Below, piece by piece: positions 1 through 7,920 of a stretch of DNA of 64,000 nt. The notes under the pieces are model-generated. The model ran no database searches. It was not told where the DNA came from and saw nothing but the letters and a program-made list of their open reading frames with translations. The position numbers were made by a program, and so were the translations under genes. The stretch covers positions 98,753-162,752 of the forward strand of contig NZ_FOJM01000018.1 of assembly GCF_900111825.1 (NCBI RefSeq), in the 5' to 3' direction. Every line of letters starts with the position of its first letter. The stretch's first letter is position 1. This DNA is from Pedobacter suwonensis (GTDB lineage Bacteria; Bacteroidota; Bacteroidia; Sphingobacteriales; Sphingobacteriaceae).

Positions 1-546
1 AAAGAGTCCCTGCCTAACCATATTTAAAGCCGCCATTACATCTCTGCGGTAACAAACGTTTTCCAAAGTCATGTAAGGCATGCCTGTTTTTTCAGATGTA
101 TTTACAATATCCCAATGATCTTCTACCGTTAAACCGGCAATTACTTCACAGCCCACATATTTACCTGCTTTCATGGCATCAACCGCCTGGTCGCGGTGGA
201 ACTGCCAGGGTGTTGCAATAATTACGGCATCAATATCTTTACGGTCTAAAAGTTTTTTATAAGCGTCTAAGCCTCCGGTATATTCTGTTGCTGCAGGCCT
301 GCCCTTTTTAGCTATGAAATTTCGACAGATTTTAAGTGAACTTTCCTGCGTATCACAAATGGCAACAATTTCTACATCATCTCTCAGGGCGCCTTCAGAA
401 ATATGGCTCATCCCACGTGCCCCTACCCCGATATAACCTAATCTTACTTTTGCACTGTCTGATGATGCGAATAAACTTCCGGTTGGCAGGATGGTTAAGC
501 CAGCAGCCATAAATGCGCCATTTTTGATAAATTCTCTACGTTCCAT
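1..546 (-). CDS. Gfo/Idh/MocA-fold protein, GH109-type glycosidase (partial, N-terminal 182 codons)
   Basis: The reading frame is open from the ATG at 546 to the window edge, so the C-terminal half is missing. Residues 1-27 look like a Tat signal (ERREFIKNG followed by a hydrophobic stretch ending LFA), implying export of a folded, cofactor-bound protein. A Rossmann dinucleotide motif (GVGARG) follows near residue 40. The segment LENVCYRRDVM near residue 165 is, from memory, characteristic of GH109 enzymes, which hydrolyse alpha-N-acetylgalactosaminides with a tightly bound NAD. Other exported Gfo/Idh/MocA proteins of Bacteroidota share the fold, so substrate is uncertain. Family placement is firm; the GH109 activity is inference from that motif and the Tat signal. 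Confidence 0.8.
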   Translation of the reverse strand, partial: MERREFIKNGAFMAAGLTILPTGSLFASSDSAKVRLGYIGVGARGMSHISEGALRDDVEIVAICDTQESSLKICRNFIAKKGRPAATEYTGGLDAYKKLLDRKDIDAVIIATPWQFHRDQAVDAMKAGKYVGCEVIAGLTVEDHWDIVNTSEKTGMPYMTLENVCYRRDVMAALNMVRQGLF

Positions 547-739
547 TGGTGTTTTTATTTATGGTTTAGGTTTAAATTGAACTGATCGATTAGCAAATTC
601 CTCTAACAGGTGTTCGAGTTTTTTCCCAATGCTGATCAGTATTTGTTAAAAGTAAGACAAGCTCCTGAGGATTACAAGGCTAATAACAACGCAAACGATT
701 GACTAATTTTGATTCGGGCAGACTTATTACCTGATCGCA

Positions 740-1549
740 TCAAAATCTGCCTGAAAGCATTAAACCTGAGTTACCTTGCTGATGGAAAGGCATGAAAGTA
801 AAATTTCCTTCTTTTTTGGTGGTAAAAAGTCTTTTCATATAAGGATACACCAAATACGATATCTTGGTAGCAGCAATCCCGAATCCGGCGCCAGCAACCA
901 CATCGCTAAACCAATGTTTATTGTTATACATCCTTAATGTTCCGGTGGCCGTGGCTACAAAATAACCTGCATAACCAATCCACGGGTTAACATCTTTATA
1001 TTCCTGGTGCAGAAATTCTGCCGCCATAAATGCAGAAGCCGTATGCCCTGAAGGAAAAGAGTTGAACCCCGATCCGTCAGGCCTTTCTCTACCAACGCCC
1101 TGCTTCACAAAATGGGTAGAAATGCCCATAATAGCAGCAGAGGTTACATATAACATGGAAGCATCAAATAAATTATGTTTGCCTTTTATCCCCGATAAAT
1201 TTAACGCATAAACCGCAGCAGCAGGCGCAAACTGCATATAATCATCAACATGTGCTGCAAATAACGGATGATCTTCCTGTAATTCGGCCCTGGTACTCAC
1301 ATCCAGTTGTTTTAATGGACCATGATCATAAACGGCCGCGAAACCATAGCCAGCAAATAAAACAGGTACAACAAACGCTGCCGGCATAAATTTTTTCTTA
1401 GCTACGGGATTACCGGCATACCATCGCCCTACCGAGTCTGCAGGAACAATATTAAGCGAATCTATACTTTGAATAGGCTGAATACTGGATATCGCATAAG
1501 CCCGAGCTAAATTGCTCATCATCAATAACGTTATTAAAAAACTTTTCAT
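740..1549 (-). CDS. PAP2-superfamily membrane phosphatase
   Basis: This is a PAP2 (type 2 phosphatidic acid phosphatase) protein of about 270 residues. All three signature blocks are present: KQGVGRERP, FPSGHTAS with its catalytic His, and a final block containing NNKHWFSDV. A signal-like stretch starts at MKSFLITLLMMSNLARA, so the ATG at 1549 (or the adjacent one at 1552) is preferred over the longer frame opening at 1660. Likely substrates are lipid phosphates such as undecaprenyl pyrophosphate or lipid A; the sequence does not decide between them. It is divergent from the LTA-synthase-like gene at 1927 and shares a promoter motif with it (1579-1599 and 1840-1860). Confidence 0.9.
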   Translation of the reverse strand: MKSFLITLLMMSNLARAYAISSIQPIQSIDSLNIVPADSVGRWYAGNPVAKKKFMPAAFVVPVLFAGYGFAAVYDHGPLKQLDVSTRAELQEDHPLFAAHVDDYMQFAPAAAVYALNLSGIKGKHNLFDASMLYVTSAAIMGISTHFVKQGVGRERPDGSGFNSFPSGHTASAFMAAEFLHQEYKDVNPWIGYAGYFVATATGTLRMYNNKHWFSDVVAGAGFGIAATKISYLVYPYMKRLFTTKKEGNFTFMPFHQQGNSGLMLSGRF

Positions 1550-1564
1550 CATTTGACTTTTAAC

Positions 1565-1599
1565 CAAAACTATAACCGAATTATGGAGAAATTCTGAAG
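1565..1599 (-). promoter_or_regulatory. Predicted promoter of PAP2 gene with 21-bp direct-repeat motif
   Basis: Read leftward, a 21-bp motif (1599-1579) is built of two 11-bp-phased half-sites, CTTCAGAATTT and CTCCATAATT. After a 6-bp gap comes TAGTTTTG (1572-1565), a match to the Bacteroidota -7 box TAnnTTTG. The same motif at the same spacing precedes the divergent gene. Tandem half-sites one helical turn apart are typical of OmpR-family response regulators; that regulator class is inference. Confidence 0.5.
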
Positions 1600-1839
1600 T
1601 AACGATGAAAGTACTTTTTTGGGGCCAGATATTTTCAGTTGTAGCGTATCCGCCACTCATGGTAGTGAAGCCCAGATCAAAGATTATTAATGTTAATGTT
1701 CTTTTGGACTTAACTTGATCCTTTTAGATTGTGTGATATAAAAAGTGAACCTTTCAAATCAACAATTAACTGATCATGAAAATAAACGCAACAAATTATT
1801 AAATAAATTACTTTAATAATATCTTTAACCTGACCAAAC

Positions 1840-1874
1840 CTTCAGGATTTCTTCAGAATTGGAAAGTATCTTGG
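1840..1874 (+). promoter_or_regulatory. Predicted promoter of LTA-synthase-like gene with matching 21-bp motif
   Basis: Half-sites CTTCAGGATTT (1840-1850) and CTTCAGAATT (1851-1860) are followed, after exactly 6 bp, by TATCTTGG (1867-1874), seven of eight matches to TAnnTTTG. The motif agrees with the one in front of the PAP2 gene at 18 of 21 positions and is oriented toward its own gene. A transcription start near 1881 would leave a leader of about 46 nt. Confidence 0.5.
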
Positions 1875-1926
1875 CCAGATTATTAAAATTTGCCGGGTAA
1901 CTCCTGTTTTGGATCCACCGTTAATT

Positions 1927-3861
1927 ATGAGCATTAAAGAAAAAACAAATAAGCTGTTACAGCACAGATTCGGACCAGTCTTTCTAGTTACTGCGTTATT
2001 ATGCAGCATTTCGTTCCTCACCAGAATCGCCTTATTGATTTATAGTGCATCTGCTGTTGACTGGTCTATACTTAATCTCCTTAAAATTCTGTTCATTGGC
2101 TTATTTTACGACCTTGTAGCGGCATCATTCACCATCATTCCGATCGTCATTTACCTTTGGATACTGCCTTCTAAATGGTATTCCGGCAAATTCAACCGGT
2201 CATTATTGTTTATTTACTTTTTCTTTGTGGTTTTCACACTTATTTTCAATGCCATTTCAGAATGGTTTTTTTGGGAAGAGTTTTCGGTACGCTACAATTT
2301 TATAGCGGTAGATTACCTGGTTTACACTACAGAAGTAATTGGAAATATCCGCCAATCGTACCCGATAAACAGCATTATGGTAGGTTTGGTTGTGGTTACC
2401 TTATTGGTTGTTTACGGGTTGAGAAAACCAATAACTGCCTCAACCTATCATAAAACAGGTTTTGCCAAACGCAGCGCAACAGCCCTGGTTTTGTTGTGTT
2501 TACCGGTACTCACCTATTTTGGTGTAAGCCATAAATTGAAATACCTGAGCAAAAACCAGTATGTAAATGAACTTTCGGGCAATGGGATGTATGATTTTGG
2601 ATTTGCTTTTTGGAATAATCAGCTAGATTTTAATACGTTCTATAAAACGCTGCCGCTCAAAAAAGCAGAAAGCATTTTGCGCAATTTACTTCAGCAAGAC
2701 TCAACGGCAACAGGAGAATTTAAAAATACGTCCAGAGCCATTAGCAGCACCGGTACTGAAAATAAAATGAATGTGGTATTAATCAGTGTAGAGAGCTTGA
2801 GTGCTGAGTTCTTGGGTGCATTTGGCAATACACAGCATATTACGCCACAACTTGATTCACTTGCCAAAGAGGGTTTGCTTTTTAGCAATCTTTATGCATC
2901 AGGCACGCGCACGGTACGCGGCTTGGAGGCCCTTTCGCTTTGTATTCCACCTACACCGGGCCAATCCATAGTTAAGCGCCCTGATAATAAAAACCTGTTT
3001 ACCTTAGGTAATATATTTCGTTCTAAAGGCTACAACAGCAGGTTTATTTATGGTGGTTACGGGTATTTTGATAACATGAACGATTTTTTTTCCAATAATG
3101 GCTACCAGGTAACAGATAGAAGTGCTCTTCAGGATTCAGAAATCCATTACTCAAACATCTGGGGGGTAGCCGATGAAGATTTATTTACGCTTTCGTTACG
3201 TGAACTGGATCACGATTATCAAAATAAGAAACCTTTTTTCGCGCATATTATGACGGTTTCTAACCACCGTCCCTACACTTACCCTGAAGGCAGGATCGAT
3301 ATTCCATCGCACACCGGCAGAGAAGGTGCAGTTAAATATACTGATTATGCTATAGGTAAGTTTATACGCGAAGCAAAACAGAAACCCTGGTTTTCTAATA
3401 CCTTATTCGTTATTGTTGCCGACCATTGTGCATCAAGTGCGGGCAAAGTAGAGTTACCGGTTGATAAATACCATATTCCAATGATCTTTTACAGTCCAGG
3501 GCATATCGCCCCGGGCAAATTCGAAAAACTTACCGCACAGATTGATATTGGCCCTACTATTCTGGGTTATCTGAATTTCAGTTACACCAGTAAGTTTTTT
3601 GGCCAGGATGTATTTAAAATGAAGGATAGTGATGAACGGGCTTTTATCAGCACCTACCAGAGTTTGGGCTACATCAAAAACAAAACCCTGGTTATTTTAA
3701 ATCCGCAAAAAAAAGTGGCTACCTACAGGCCCGACTTTACCAATGGCGGTGCTGTAGCCATACCGGCAAACCCGAGATTGACTGATGAAGCAATATCCAA
3801 TTATCAAATGGCATCGTACCTATACCAAAATGGTTTATACGGCTTTGAAGCTAAAAAATAG
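1927..3861 (+). CDS. LTA synthase/phosphoglycerol transferase-like sulfatase-fold membrane protein
   Basis: About 644 residues. The N-terminal ~190 residues hold around five hydrophobic helices; a periplasmic alkaline-phosphatase/sulfatase fold fills the rest. Visible elements are SVESLSAEF (metal-ligand Glu), a candidate nucleophile Thr in SGTRTVRG, SNHRPY and ADHCAS (metal-ligand Asp-His). This is the LtaS/MdoB layout; such enzymes move phosphoglycerol or phosphoethanolamine from phospholipid to a surface polymer or lipid. In a Gram-negative host with no teichoic acid the acceptor is unknown. The ATG at 1927 is chosen over an in-frame TTG at 1909. A divergent PAP2 phosphatase with the same promoter motif suggests a joint envelope-modification role. 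Confidence 0.85.
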   Translation: MSIKEKTNKLLQHRFGPVFLVTALLCSISFLTRIALLIYSASAVDWSILNLLKILFIGLFYDLVAASFTIIPIVIYLWILPSKWYSGKFNRSLLFIYFFFVVFTLIFNAISEWFFWEEFSVRYNFIAVDYLVYTTEVIGNIRQSYPINSIMVGLVVVTLLVVYGLRKPITASTYHKTGFAKRSATALVLLCLPVLTYFGVSHKLKYLSKNQYVNELSGNGMYDFGFAFWNNQLDFNTFYKTLPLKKAESILRNLLQQDSTATGEFKNTSRAISSTGTENKMNVVLISVESLSAEFLGAFGNTQHITPQLDSLAKEGLLFSNLYASGTRTVRGLEALSLCIPPTPGQSIVKRPDNKNLFTLGNIFRSKGYNSRFIYGGYGYFDNMNDFFSNNGYQVTDRSALQDSEIHYSNIWGVADEDLFTLSLRELDHDYQNKKPFFAHIMTVSNHRPYTYPEGRIDIPSHTGREGAVKYTDYAIGKFIREAKQKPWFSNTLFVIVADHCASSAGKVELPVDKYHIPMIFYSPGHIAPGKFEKLTAQIDIGPTILGYLNFSYTSKFFGQDVFKMKDSDERAFISTYQSLGYIKNKTLVILNPQKKVATYRPDFTNGGAVAIPANPRLTDEAISNYQMASYLYQNGLYGFEAKK

Positions 3862-3965
3862 CATTAATAACATGCTCACAAGTACTGGCTGGCTGATCTA
3901 GAATGGGGTTAATGCGATATCATTAGCACCTGAGGTGCGCATGTTTGGACCGATTGGTAGCAGAT

Positions 3966-3989
3966 CAAAACCTGGAATACCAGGTTTTG
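3966..3989 (+). terminator. Stem-loop downstream of the LTA-synthase-like gene
   Basis: A perfect 10-bp stem (CAAAACCTGG / CCAGGTTTTG) with a 4-nt loop lies between convergent genes. It ends in a short T run inside the stem, so it could work as a weak terminator for either side. Confidence 0.5.
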
Positions 3990-4020
3990 GTTGATAAAGC
4001 TGGTTACCTGGAGAGCCGGT

Positions 4021-4749
4021 TTAGCTTTTGTGCAGCTGGTCAACAATCGCCCTTTTAATTCGTATGCGGAAGTAATCGTAAAACAGTGCGACCAATAGAA
4101 ATCCTACAGGCACAAAAAAAGCATGAAAACCAATATGCAGGTAGGCAACTCCTCCTATCACCCCTCCTGTTAAGAAAGAAACGATAATCACCAGTTTAAG
4201 CAATATGCGGCGTTTCAGTACATTGTTCAGATTTTTTCGCGACAATACAGCGACAGACAAGTCGATGCCTAAATCTGTAAACATACCAGTGAGATGCGTA
4301 GTACGAACAACAGCGCCCGACACTACCGAAACCAGCGCATTTTGCATACCCATGGCAAGCAGGAGGCTGCCAGCCAAATATTCCGTTTCAGACATGGAAT
4401 GGTTATAGCTGCCACCAGCTAGTGCCACGAATAGCATAACTGCAATGATAAATAATATGGGTACCGTATAAGCAAATGGACGGTTACGGCCGATCCTTCC
4501 GATATACCAACTGGAAGCAAATGCACCAAAAAGAAAAAGGGTGAGCCAGAGTGTTACCACCCCTGCAGCGCGCAAATCCATTTTAGCCAGGTTTACAGCC
4601 AGTAATGCTGCATGACCGGTTACGTTAGTGGTTAACACGGCAAAAGCAATAAAACCGGCAGCATTAACAAAACCTGCATTAAGGCATAACAAAACGGCCA
4701 AACGTAAGTTATGGCTGAAACTTCTTTTTTCACCGAGGTGTCTTAACAT
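4021..4749 (-). CDS. YoaK/DUF1275 family membrane protein
   Basis: About 242 residues with roughly six hydrophobic segments. The opening (MLRHLGEKRSFSHNLRLAVLL) and the glycine-rich stretches GFVNAAGFIAF and TNVTGH near the N terminus, then MGMQNALVS and TTHLTGMFTDLG, match the DUF1275 (YoaK) family, small inner-membrane proteins of unknown function. The ATG at 4749 is preferred: the extra 54 residues of the longer frame are AT-rich and do not resemble the family start. It is convergent with the LTA-synthase-like gene, so probably monocistronic. Confidence 0.85.
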   Translation of the reverse strand: MLRHLGEKRSFSHNLRLAVLLCLNAGFVNAAGFIAFAVLTTNVTGHAALLAVNLAKMDLRAAGVVTLWLTLFLFGAFASSWYIGRIGRNRPFAYTVPILFIIAVMLFVALAGGSYNHSMSETEYLAGSLLLAMGMQNALVSVVSGAVVRTTHLTGMFTDLGIDLSVAVLSRKNLNNVLKRRILLKLVIIVSFLTGGVIGGVAYLHIGFHAFFVPVGFLLVALFYDYFRIRIKRAIVDQLHKS

Positions 4750-5276
4750 CCTGTAAAAATTGAAAAAAATGTGGCAGATATTATGCTGAAATTCAATTTG
4801 CTGTGCAAGATTGAAATTAGCAGCCTTAATAGAAAATGAATAGGGTAAAAAATCTGTAATTATTATACAGGCTTTGATTTTAATGATCTGTTTTTTCGAA
4901 TAAATGAGCAATAATTGTTAGTACCTGCCGGAACAGGTGACTTTAAAAACCGGCTGAAGTTTTATTTTGACTTTTGGGCAAAACATACATTCACGGAATT
5001 TTAAAAGTTACCGGAAGGTATTAAGGGTATTCCCCGAACGAATTTTCGGGGAAACGCTGCACATGGCCTGATGTATTAAATGTACCTGAGAAGAATTGAC
5101 CAGGAAGGTTGATACTATTTAAGGCATCAGTCATTTACCCATATCACTCGAATTCAACAATTTATGTACCTAAAGTAATAACATCAGATTGTCGCTTCAT
5201 GTAACTTAGCTACTAAAATCTTTATCGAAATAATACAAAGGATATGCATTATAGGTAGATTCCGATATACCAGGTA
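4750..5276. other. Gene-free interval with one stem-loop
   Basis: No supportable gene was found. The only clear structure is a perfect 8-bp stem, TCCCCGAA / TTCGGGGA, at 5031-5052 with a 6-nt loop and no T tract. It lies downstream of the zinc-ribbon microprotein and may end that transcript. Confidence 0.4.
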
Positions 5277-5444
5277 TTATCTGGCATTTTTCATGACACT
5301 GAATTTCCGGAGACAGTGCAGGCAGATGAACCGGGCCTTGATAAACGGGAGGAACAGTTTTACGGCAGCGTGTCGATGTGTTCTTTCGCATTCGCCGGTT
5401 TTTTTACACCAGGGGCATTTTAAATTTTGATTTTTGATATGCAT
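5277..5444 (-). CDS. Zinc-ribbon microprotein (55 aa)
   Basis: This short frame encodes 55 residues. Two Cys pairs, KCPWCK (Cys10, Cys13) and FICLHCLRKF (Cys41, Cys44), are 27 residues apart with a basic linker. That spacing, and the aromatic/basic residues after the second pair, fit a treble-clef or zinc-ribbon fold like small uncharacterised Bacteroidota proteins. The start ATG is 5 bp after the stop of the 32-residue membrane peptide, which suggests translational coupling. An overlapping 61-codon frame (5206-5391) is judged a shadow. Function unknown. Confidence 0.6.
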   Translation of the reverse strand: MHIKNQNLKCPWCKKTGECERTHRHAAVKLFLPFIKARFICLHCLRKFSVMKNAR

Positions 5445-5449
5445 ATGAC

Positions 5450-5548
5450 TTAGAAGATATATTTAGCGATCAAATAGATTAAAAACCGGAACCAAATAAG
5501 GGCACTTAGCCAAACACCTCCCCATACGATTATTTTTTTTATATCCAT
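5450..5548 (-). CDS. Single-pass membrane micropeptide (32 aa)
   Basis: The frame from the ATG at 5548 encodes a basic N terminus (MDIKK) followed by an almost unbroken hydrophobic stretch rich in Trp, Leu and Ile, ending LIAKYIF. It would span the membrane once. It lies between the response regulator (stop at 5657) and the zinc-ribbon microprotein (start at 5444), all leftward, so the three may be one transcript. No homologue is recognised. Such a short frame could arise by chance; the tight coupling to the next frame and the coherent hydrophobic profile are the arguments for it. Confidence 0.45.
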   Translation of the reverse strand: MDIKKIIVWGGVWLSALIWFRFLIYLIAKYIF

Positions 5549-5656
5549 GCTATTTTTATTTTTAACATCAGAGATTCTCAAGGATCGATTTTAACCTTGA
5601 ATCCGGAACTTAAACCCGCATCAATTAAAACATTTGCGTTGGTAAAAGCTGTTTGA

Positions 5657-6067
5657 TTATTGTGGTGTATATACGCCTGTTTGATGACGGAAATCCCGAA
5701 ATATTTGTTCGGCATGTTTCTTAGCATACACCTTCCGGACTCCATTTTCGAGCATGCACACAATCTCTCCCGGATCTTCACTTGCGGTGCAACCGAACAG
5801 AATAATCGAAGGATAACGTTCCCTAAGTTGTCTGGCAGATTCAATGCCATCCATCACAGGCATATGAAGATCGAGAATACATAGCTGAGGAAGACACTCT
5901 AATTGGCCTAGTCCATCTAAAAGATCTGCACCGTTAAGTGCTGAAAACACCAGATCAAACCCGCCAACCCGCTTCGCAAAAGCATCAATAAAAAAATGCT
6001 GAATTTCAGAATCGTCCGCTATGGCGAACCTTATTTTTGCTAAATTGCTAACTGGTCTATGTTCCAT
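5657..6067 (-). CDS. Receiver-only response regulator (CheY-like)
   Basis: 136 residues that form one REC domain and nothing else. The acidic pair is Asp18-Asp19, the phospho-acceptor is Asp66 in LDLHMPVMDG, the switch Thr is Thr94 in GCTAS, and the conserved Lys is Lys116 or Lys117. With no output domain it must signal by protein contact, as CheY- or SpoIIR-type relay proteins do; partners are not in the window. No good leftward promoter was found directly upstream. Instead the start lies 14 bp from an inverted repeat that bounds a possibly invertible promoter segment (6081-6293), so expression may depend on its orientation. Confidence 0.9.
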   Translation of the reverse strand: MEHRPVSNLAKIRFAIADDSEIQHFFIDAFAKRVGGFDLVFSALNGADLLDGLGQLECLPQLCILDLHMPVMDGIESARQLRERYPSIILFGCTASEDPGEIVCMLENGVRKVYAKKHAEQIFRDFRHQTGVYTPQ

Positions 6068-6080
6068 TTTTGAAGCGTAT

Positions 6081-6107
6081 AATCTTAGTCTTTTCCAGAC
6101 TAGTATT
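6081..6107. repeat. Left inverted repeat (candidate recombination site)
   Basis: This 27-bp copy matches the reverse complement of 6267-6293 at 22 of 27 positions, including 15 consecutive bases (GTCTTTTCCAGACTA at 6088-6102). It is itself a dyad: TAGTCT, a 5-bp asymmetric centre TTTCC, then AGACTA. That is the arm-spacer-arm layout of tyrosine recombinase core sites, although the arms are short. Confidence 0.6.
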
Positions 6108-6145
6108 AATATTTTTACAATTGGTTACCAGCTTGTTTAAATTGG

Positions 6146-6170
6146 AAAAAGCACCACCAGGATGCTTTTT
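6146..6170. terminator. Terminator-like hairpin inside the inverted-repeat-bounded segment
   Basis: A perfect 8-bp stem (AAAAAGCA / TGCTTTTT) encloses a 9-nt loop, flanked by A and T runs that would let it act in both directions. It sits upstream of the rightward promoter and could insulate it from outside transcription in either orientation. Confidence 0.5.
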
Positions 6171-6229
6171 TTGAAATGAAACATTTTTGTTGAAAAAACC
6201 TGTTTTATTTAAAACAGAGGGTTTTAGCT

Positions 6230-6259
6230 TTTGTTTAGTTTAACTTTTTTTTATATTTG
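6230..6259 (+). promoter_or_regulatory. Bacteroidota-type promoter facing the recombinase
   Basis: TTTG at 6230-6233 and TATATTTG at 6252-6259 match the -33 and TAnnTTTG -7 boxes with an 18-bp spacer. Transcription would start near 6266 and give a 66-nt leader to the recombinase ATG. If the segment between the inverted repeats flipped, the same promoter would face the response regulator with a leader of about 40 nt. Confidence 0.6.
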
Positions 6260-6266
6260 CGTATCA

Positions 6267-6293
6267 AACAGTAGTCTGGAAAAGACCAATTTT
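6267..6293. repeat. Right inverted repeat (candidate recombination site)
   Basis: Inverted copy of 6081-6107, with the exact 15-bp core TAGTCTGGAAAAGAC at 6272-6286. It lies between the predicted transcription start and the recombinase start codon. The asymmetric centre points opposite to that of the left copy, the arrangement that gives inversion rather than deletion. Confidence 0.6.
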
Positions 6294-6331
6294 CTTACTA
6301 ATTTGCTTGAAAATTAGCAACATATCTTTCC

Positions 6332-7570
6332 ATGATCACCATCTCGTTTAATTTATTGGATAAACCCAACTCAAGCGTTGTGCTTTTGGAGCTACATAAT
6401 TCCATCGGACAATTGCATCAGTTACAAACGCCCTTCCGTATTGCTAAAGAATTGTGGGACCAGCAGCAGCAGCGACCTCATAATATTTACCTGAAGCGCT
6501 GTAAAAAGCTTAATCATGGCCTGAACAGGTTACGCATTAAAATAGCCGGCTACCTGGAGTCGATATCCTGGAATTTCGATAAAATCTCCCTCAGAGTGCT
6601 TTCAAAGAACATCCGCGAAGCTGCGAAAACGGAAAATACCAGATGCCCCGAAGAAAGCCTGTTGTGGCATATGGAAAACTATATCGCTGCCAGATCACAC
6701 CTGATCTGTAAATCTACGCACAGGCGATATTTAGTCTTTTACAACCTGTCAGAGCGTTTTGAAGGCCACCTGATGCGGCACCTGATGATCAGTGAGGTTA
6801 ACGGATCTTTTGTTAAGGAGTTTCTTAACTACTGCAAACGCGAGGCTTTTGCCACCAGTACAACATACCGTACCGTAAATTTTATTAAAACTGTACTTAA
6901 TCACCTTGAAAAACGTGGAATACGCACCTTTGCATATGAACTGGAACTGCCAAAGGAGCGAAAGCAAAGGCCTTTTGTAACCCTTACGGAAGATGAACTT
7001 GTCAAAATCAAACGAATGGAACTGCCAAAAAACTTACAGGCGGCAAGAGACTGGCTGATCATCAGCTGCTATACGGGCCAAAGGGTATCGGATTTTATGG
7101 AGTTTAGCACTTCCAAAATACAGGATGTGGAGGGCATGGAATGTATCTCTTTTGTACAAAAGAAGACGTTGCGCAATGTGATACTTCCTCTTCATCCAGC
7201 GGTGCAGGTTATCAAGCTGAACAACAATGGTAACTTCCCGCAAAAGGTTTCTCCCAAAATATATAACCAGCAGATCAAAGAGATCGTTCGTCAGGCGGGT
7301 TTCGATACACAGATCAGCATTGGCAAAAGAACAGGTTTCAGGGTTATTACGGGCATGATCCCTAAATGGAAAGCCGTTACCAGCCACATCGGCCGACGGA
7401 GCTTTGCAACTAATTTTTACGGCAAAATACCCACTTCTTTGCTGATGGAAGCAACCGGGCACAGTTCCGAACAGATGTTCCAACGCTATATCAACCACAT
7501 TGATACCGGGCGCATATCTTCACTAAGGCTATATTTCGAAGAAGCCTACAAAAATAAGTTTCAGGATTAG
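6332..7570 (+). CDS. Tyrosine site-specific recombinase
   Basis: 412 residues, the usual length for Bacteroidota phage-integrase-family recombinases. An N-terminal arm-binding region (~1-100) and a SAM-like core-binding region (~110-205) precede the catalytic domain. The full catalytic set is visible: Arg251 (YTGQRVSDF), Lys277/278, His352 and Arg355 (SHIGRRS), His377 (TGHSS) and the nucleophile Tyr386 (RYINH). So the enzyme should be active. No phage or conjugation genes are nearby and the next genes face the other way; with the inverted repeats just upstream, a role as a DNA invertase for its own promoter region is more likely than element integration. Integration remains an alternative. 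Confidence 0.9.
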   Translation: MITISFNLLDKPNSSVVLLELHNSIGQLHQLQTPFRIAKELWDQQQQRPHNIYLKRCKKLNHGLNRLRIKIAGYLESISWNFDKISLRVLSKNIREAAKTENTRCPEESLLWHMENYIAARSHLICKSTHRRYLVFYNLSERFEGHLMRHLMISEVNGSFVKEFLNYCKREAFATSTTYRTVNFIKTVLNHLEKRGIRTFAYELELPKERKQRPFVTLTEDELVKIKRMELPKNLQAARDWLIISCYTGQRVSDFMEFSTSKIQDVEGMECISFVQKKTLRNVILPLHPAVQVIKLNNNGNFPQKVSPKIYNQQIKEIVRQAGFDTQISIGKRTGFRVITGMIPKWKAVTSHIGRRSFATNFYGKIPTSLLMEATGHSSEQMFQRYINHIDTGRISSLRLYFEEAYKNKFQD

Positions 7571-7920
7571 AGAAGGCTACCTTATTCAATTGTTACTAAT
7601 TGATCTTAATCATGGAGATTGGATGAAATTTATTGTTTGAGGTAGAACAAAACCAGCAGGCGTAGCACCTTAAACTTCGTTCATTGCGGGCCCTGCGGCA
7701 AATTTATCGTTTAACATTAATATTTTGTCGGCACGGAAGCATCGGTCCATCTGTTTATTCGTTCCAAATTATCGCCCCGAAAAAAGGTTCCGTTTTCTGC
7801 TCAAGCATCGCGATACAGATTTTAGTTTTTTATTTAACAAATCTTTTGAGCCGAATGGATTGATCAACCTCAGGTGATGCGTGGTTTCGGGCATTACAGG
7901 AAAATCCTTTCATGCTTAAA
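7571..7920. other. Gene-free interval
   Basis: Between the convergent recombinase and GNAT genes nothing supportable was found. Only frames under 30 codons without recognisable features are present. Confidence 0.5.

Noticed and set aside
5206..5391. 61-codon leftward frame
   Set aside because: It overlaps the zinc-ribbon frame, has no coherent motif, and the overlapping frame has ordered Cys pairs and a coupled start.
6332..7570. Recombinase as part of a prophage or conjugative element
   Set aside because: No phage, relaxase or transfer genes are near, and no direct att repeats were found; the inverted repeats fit a local inversion better.
7571..7920. Short leftward frames of 17 and 26 codons
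   Set aside because: No motif, no coupling to another gene, and lengths expected by chance.
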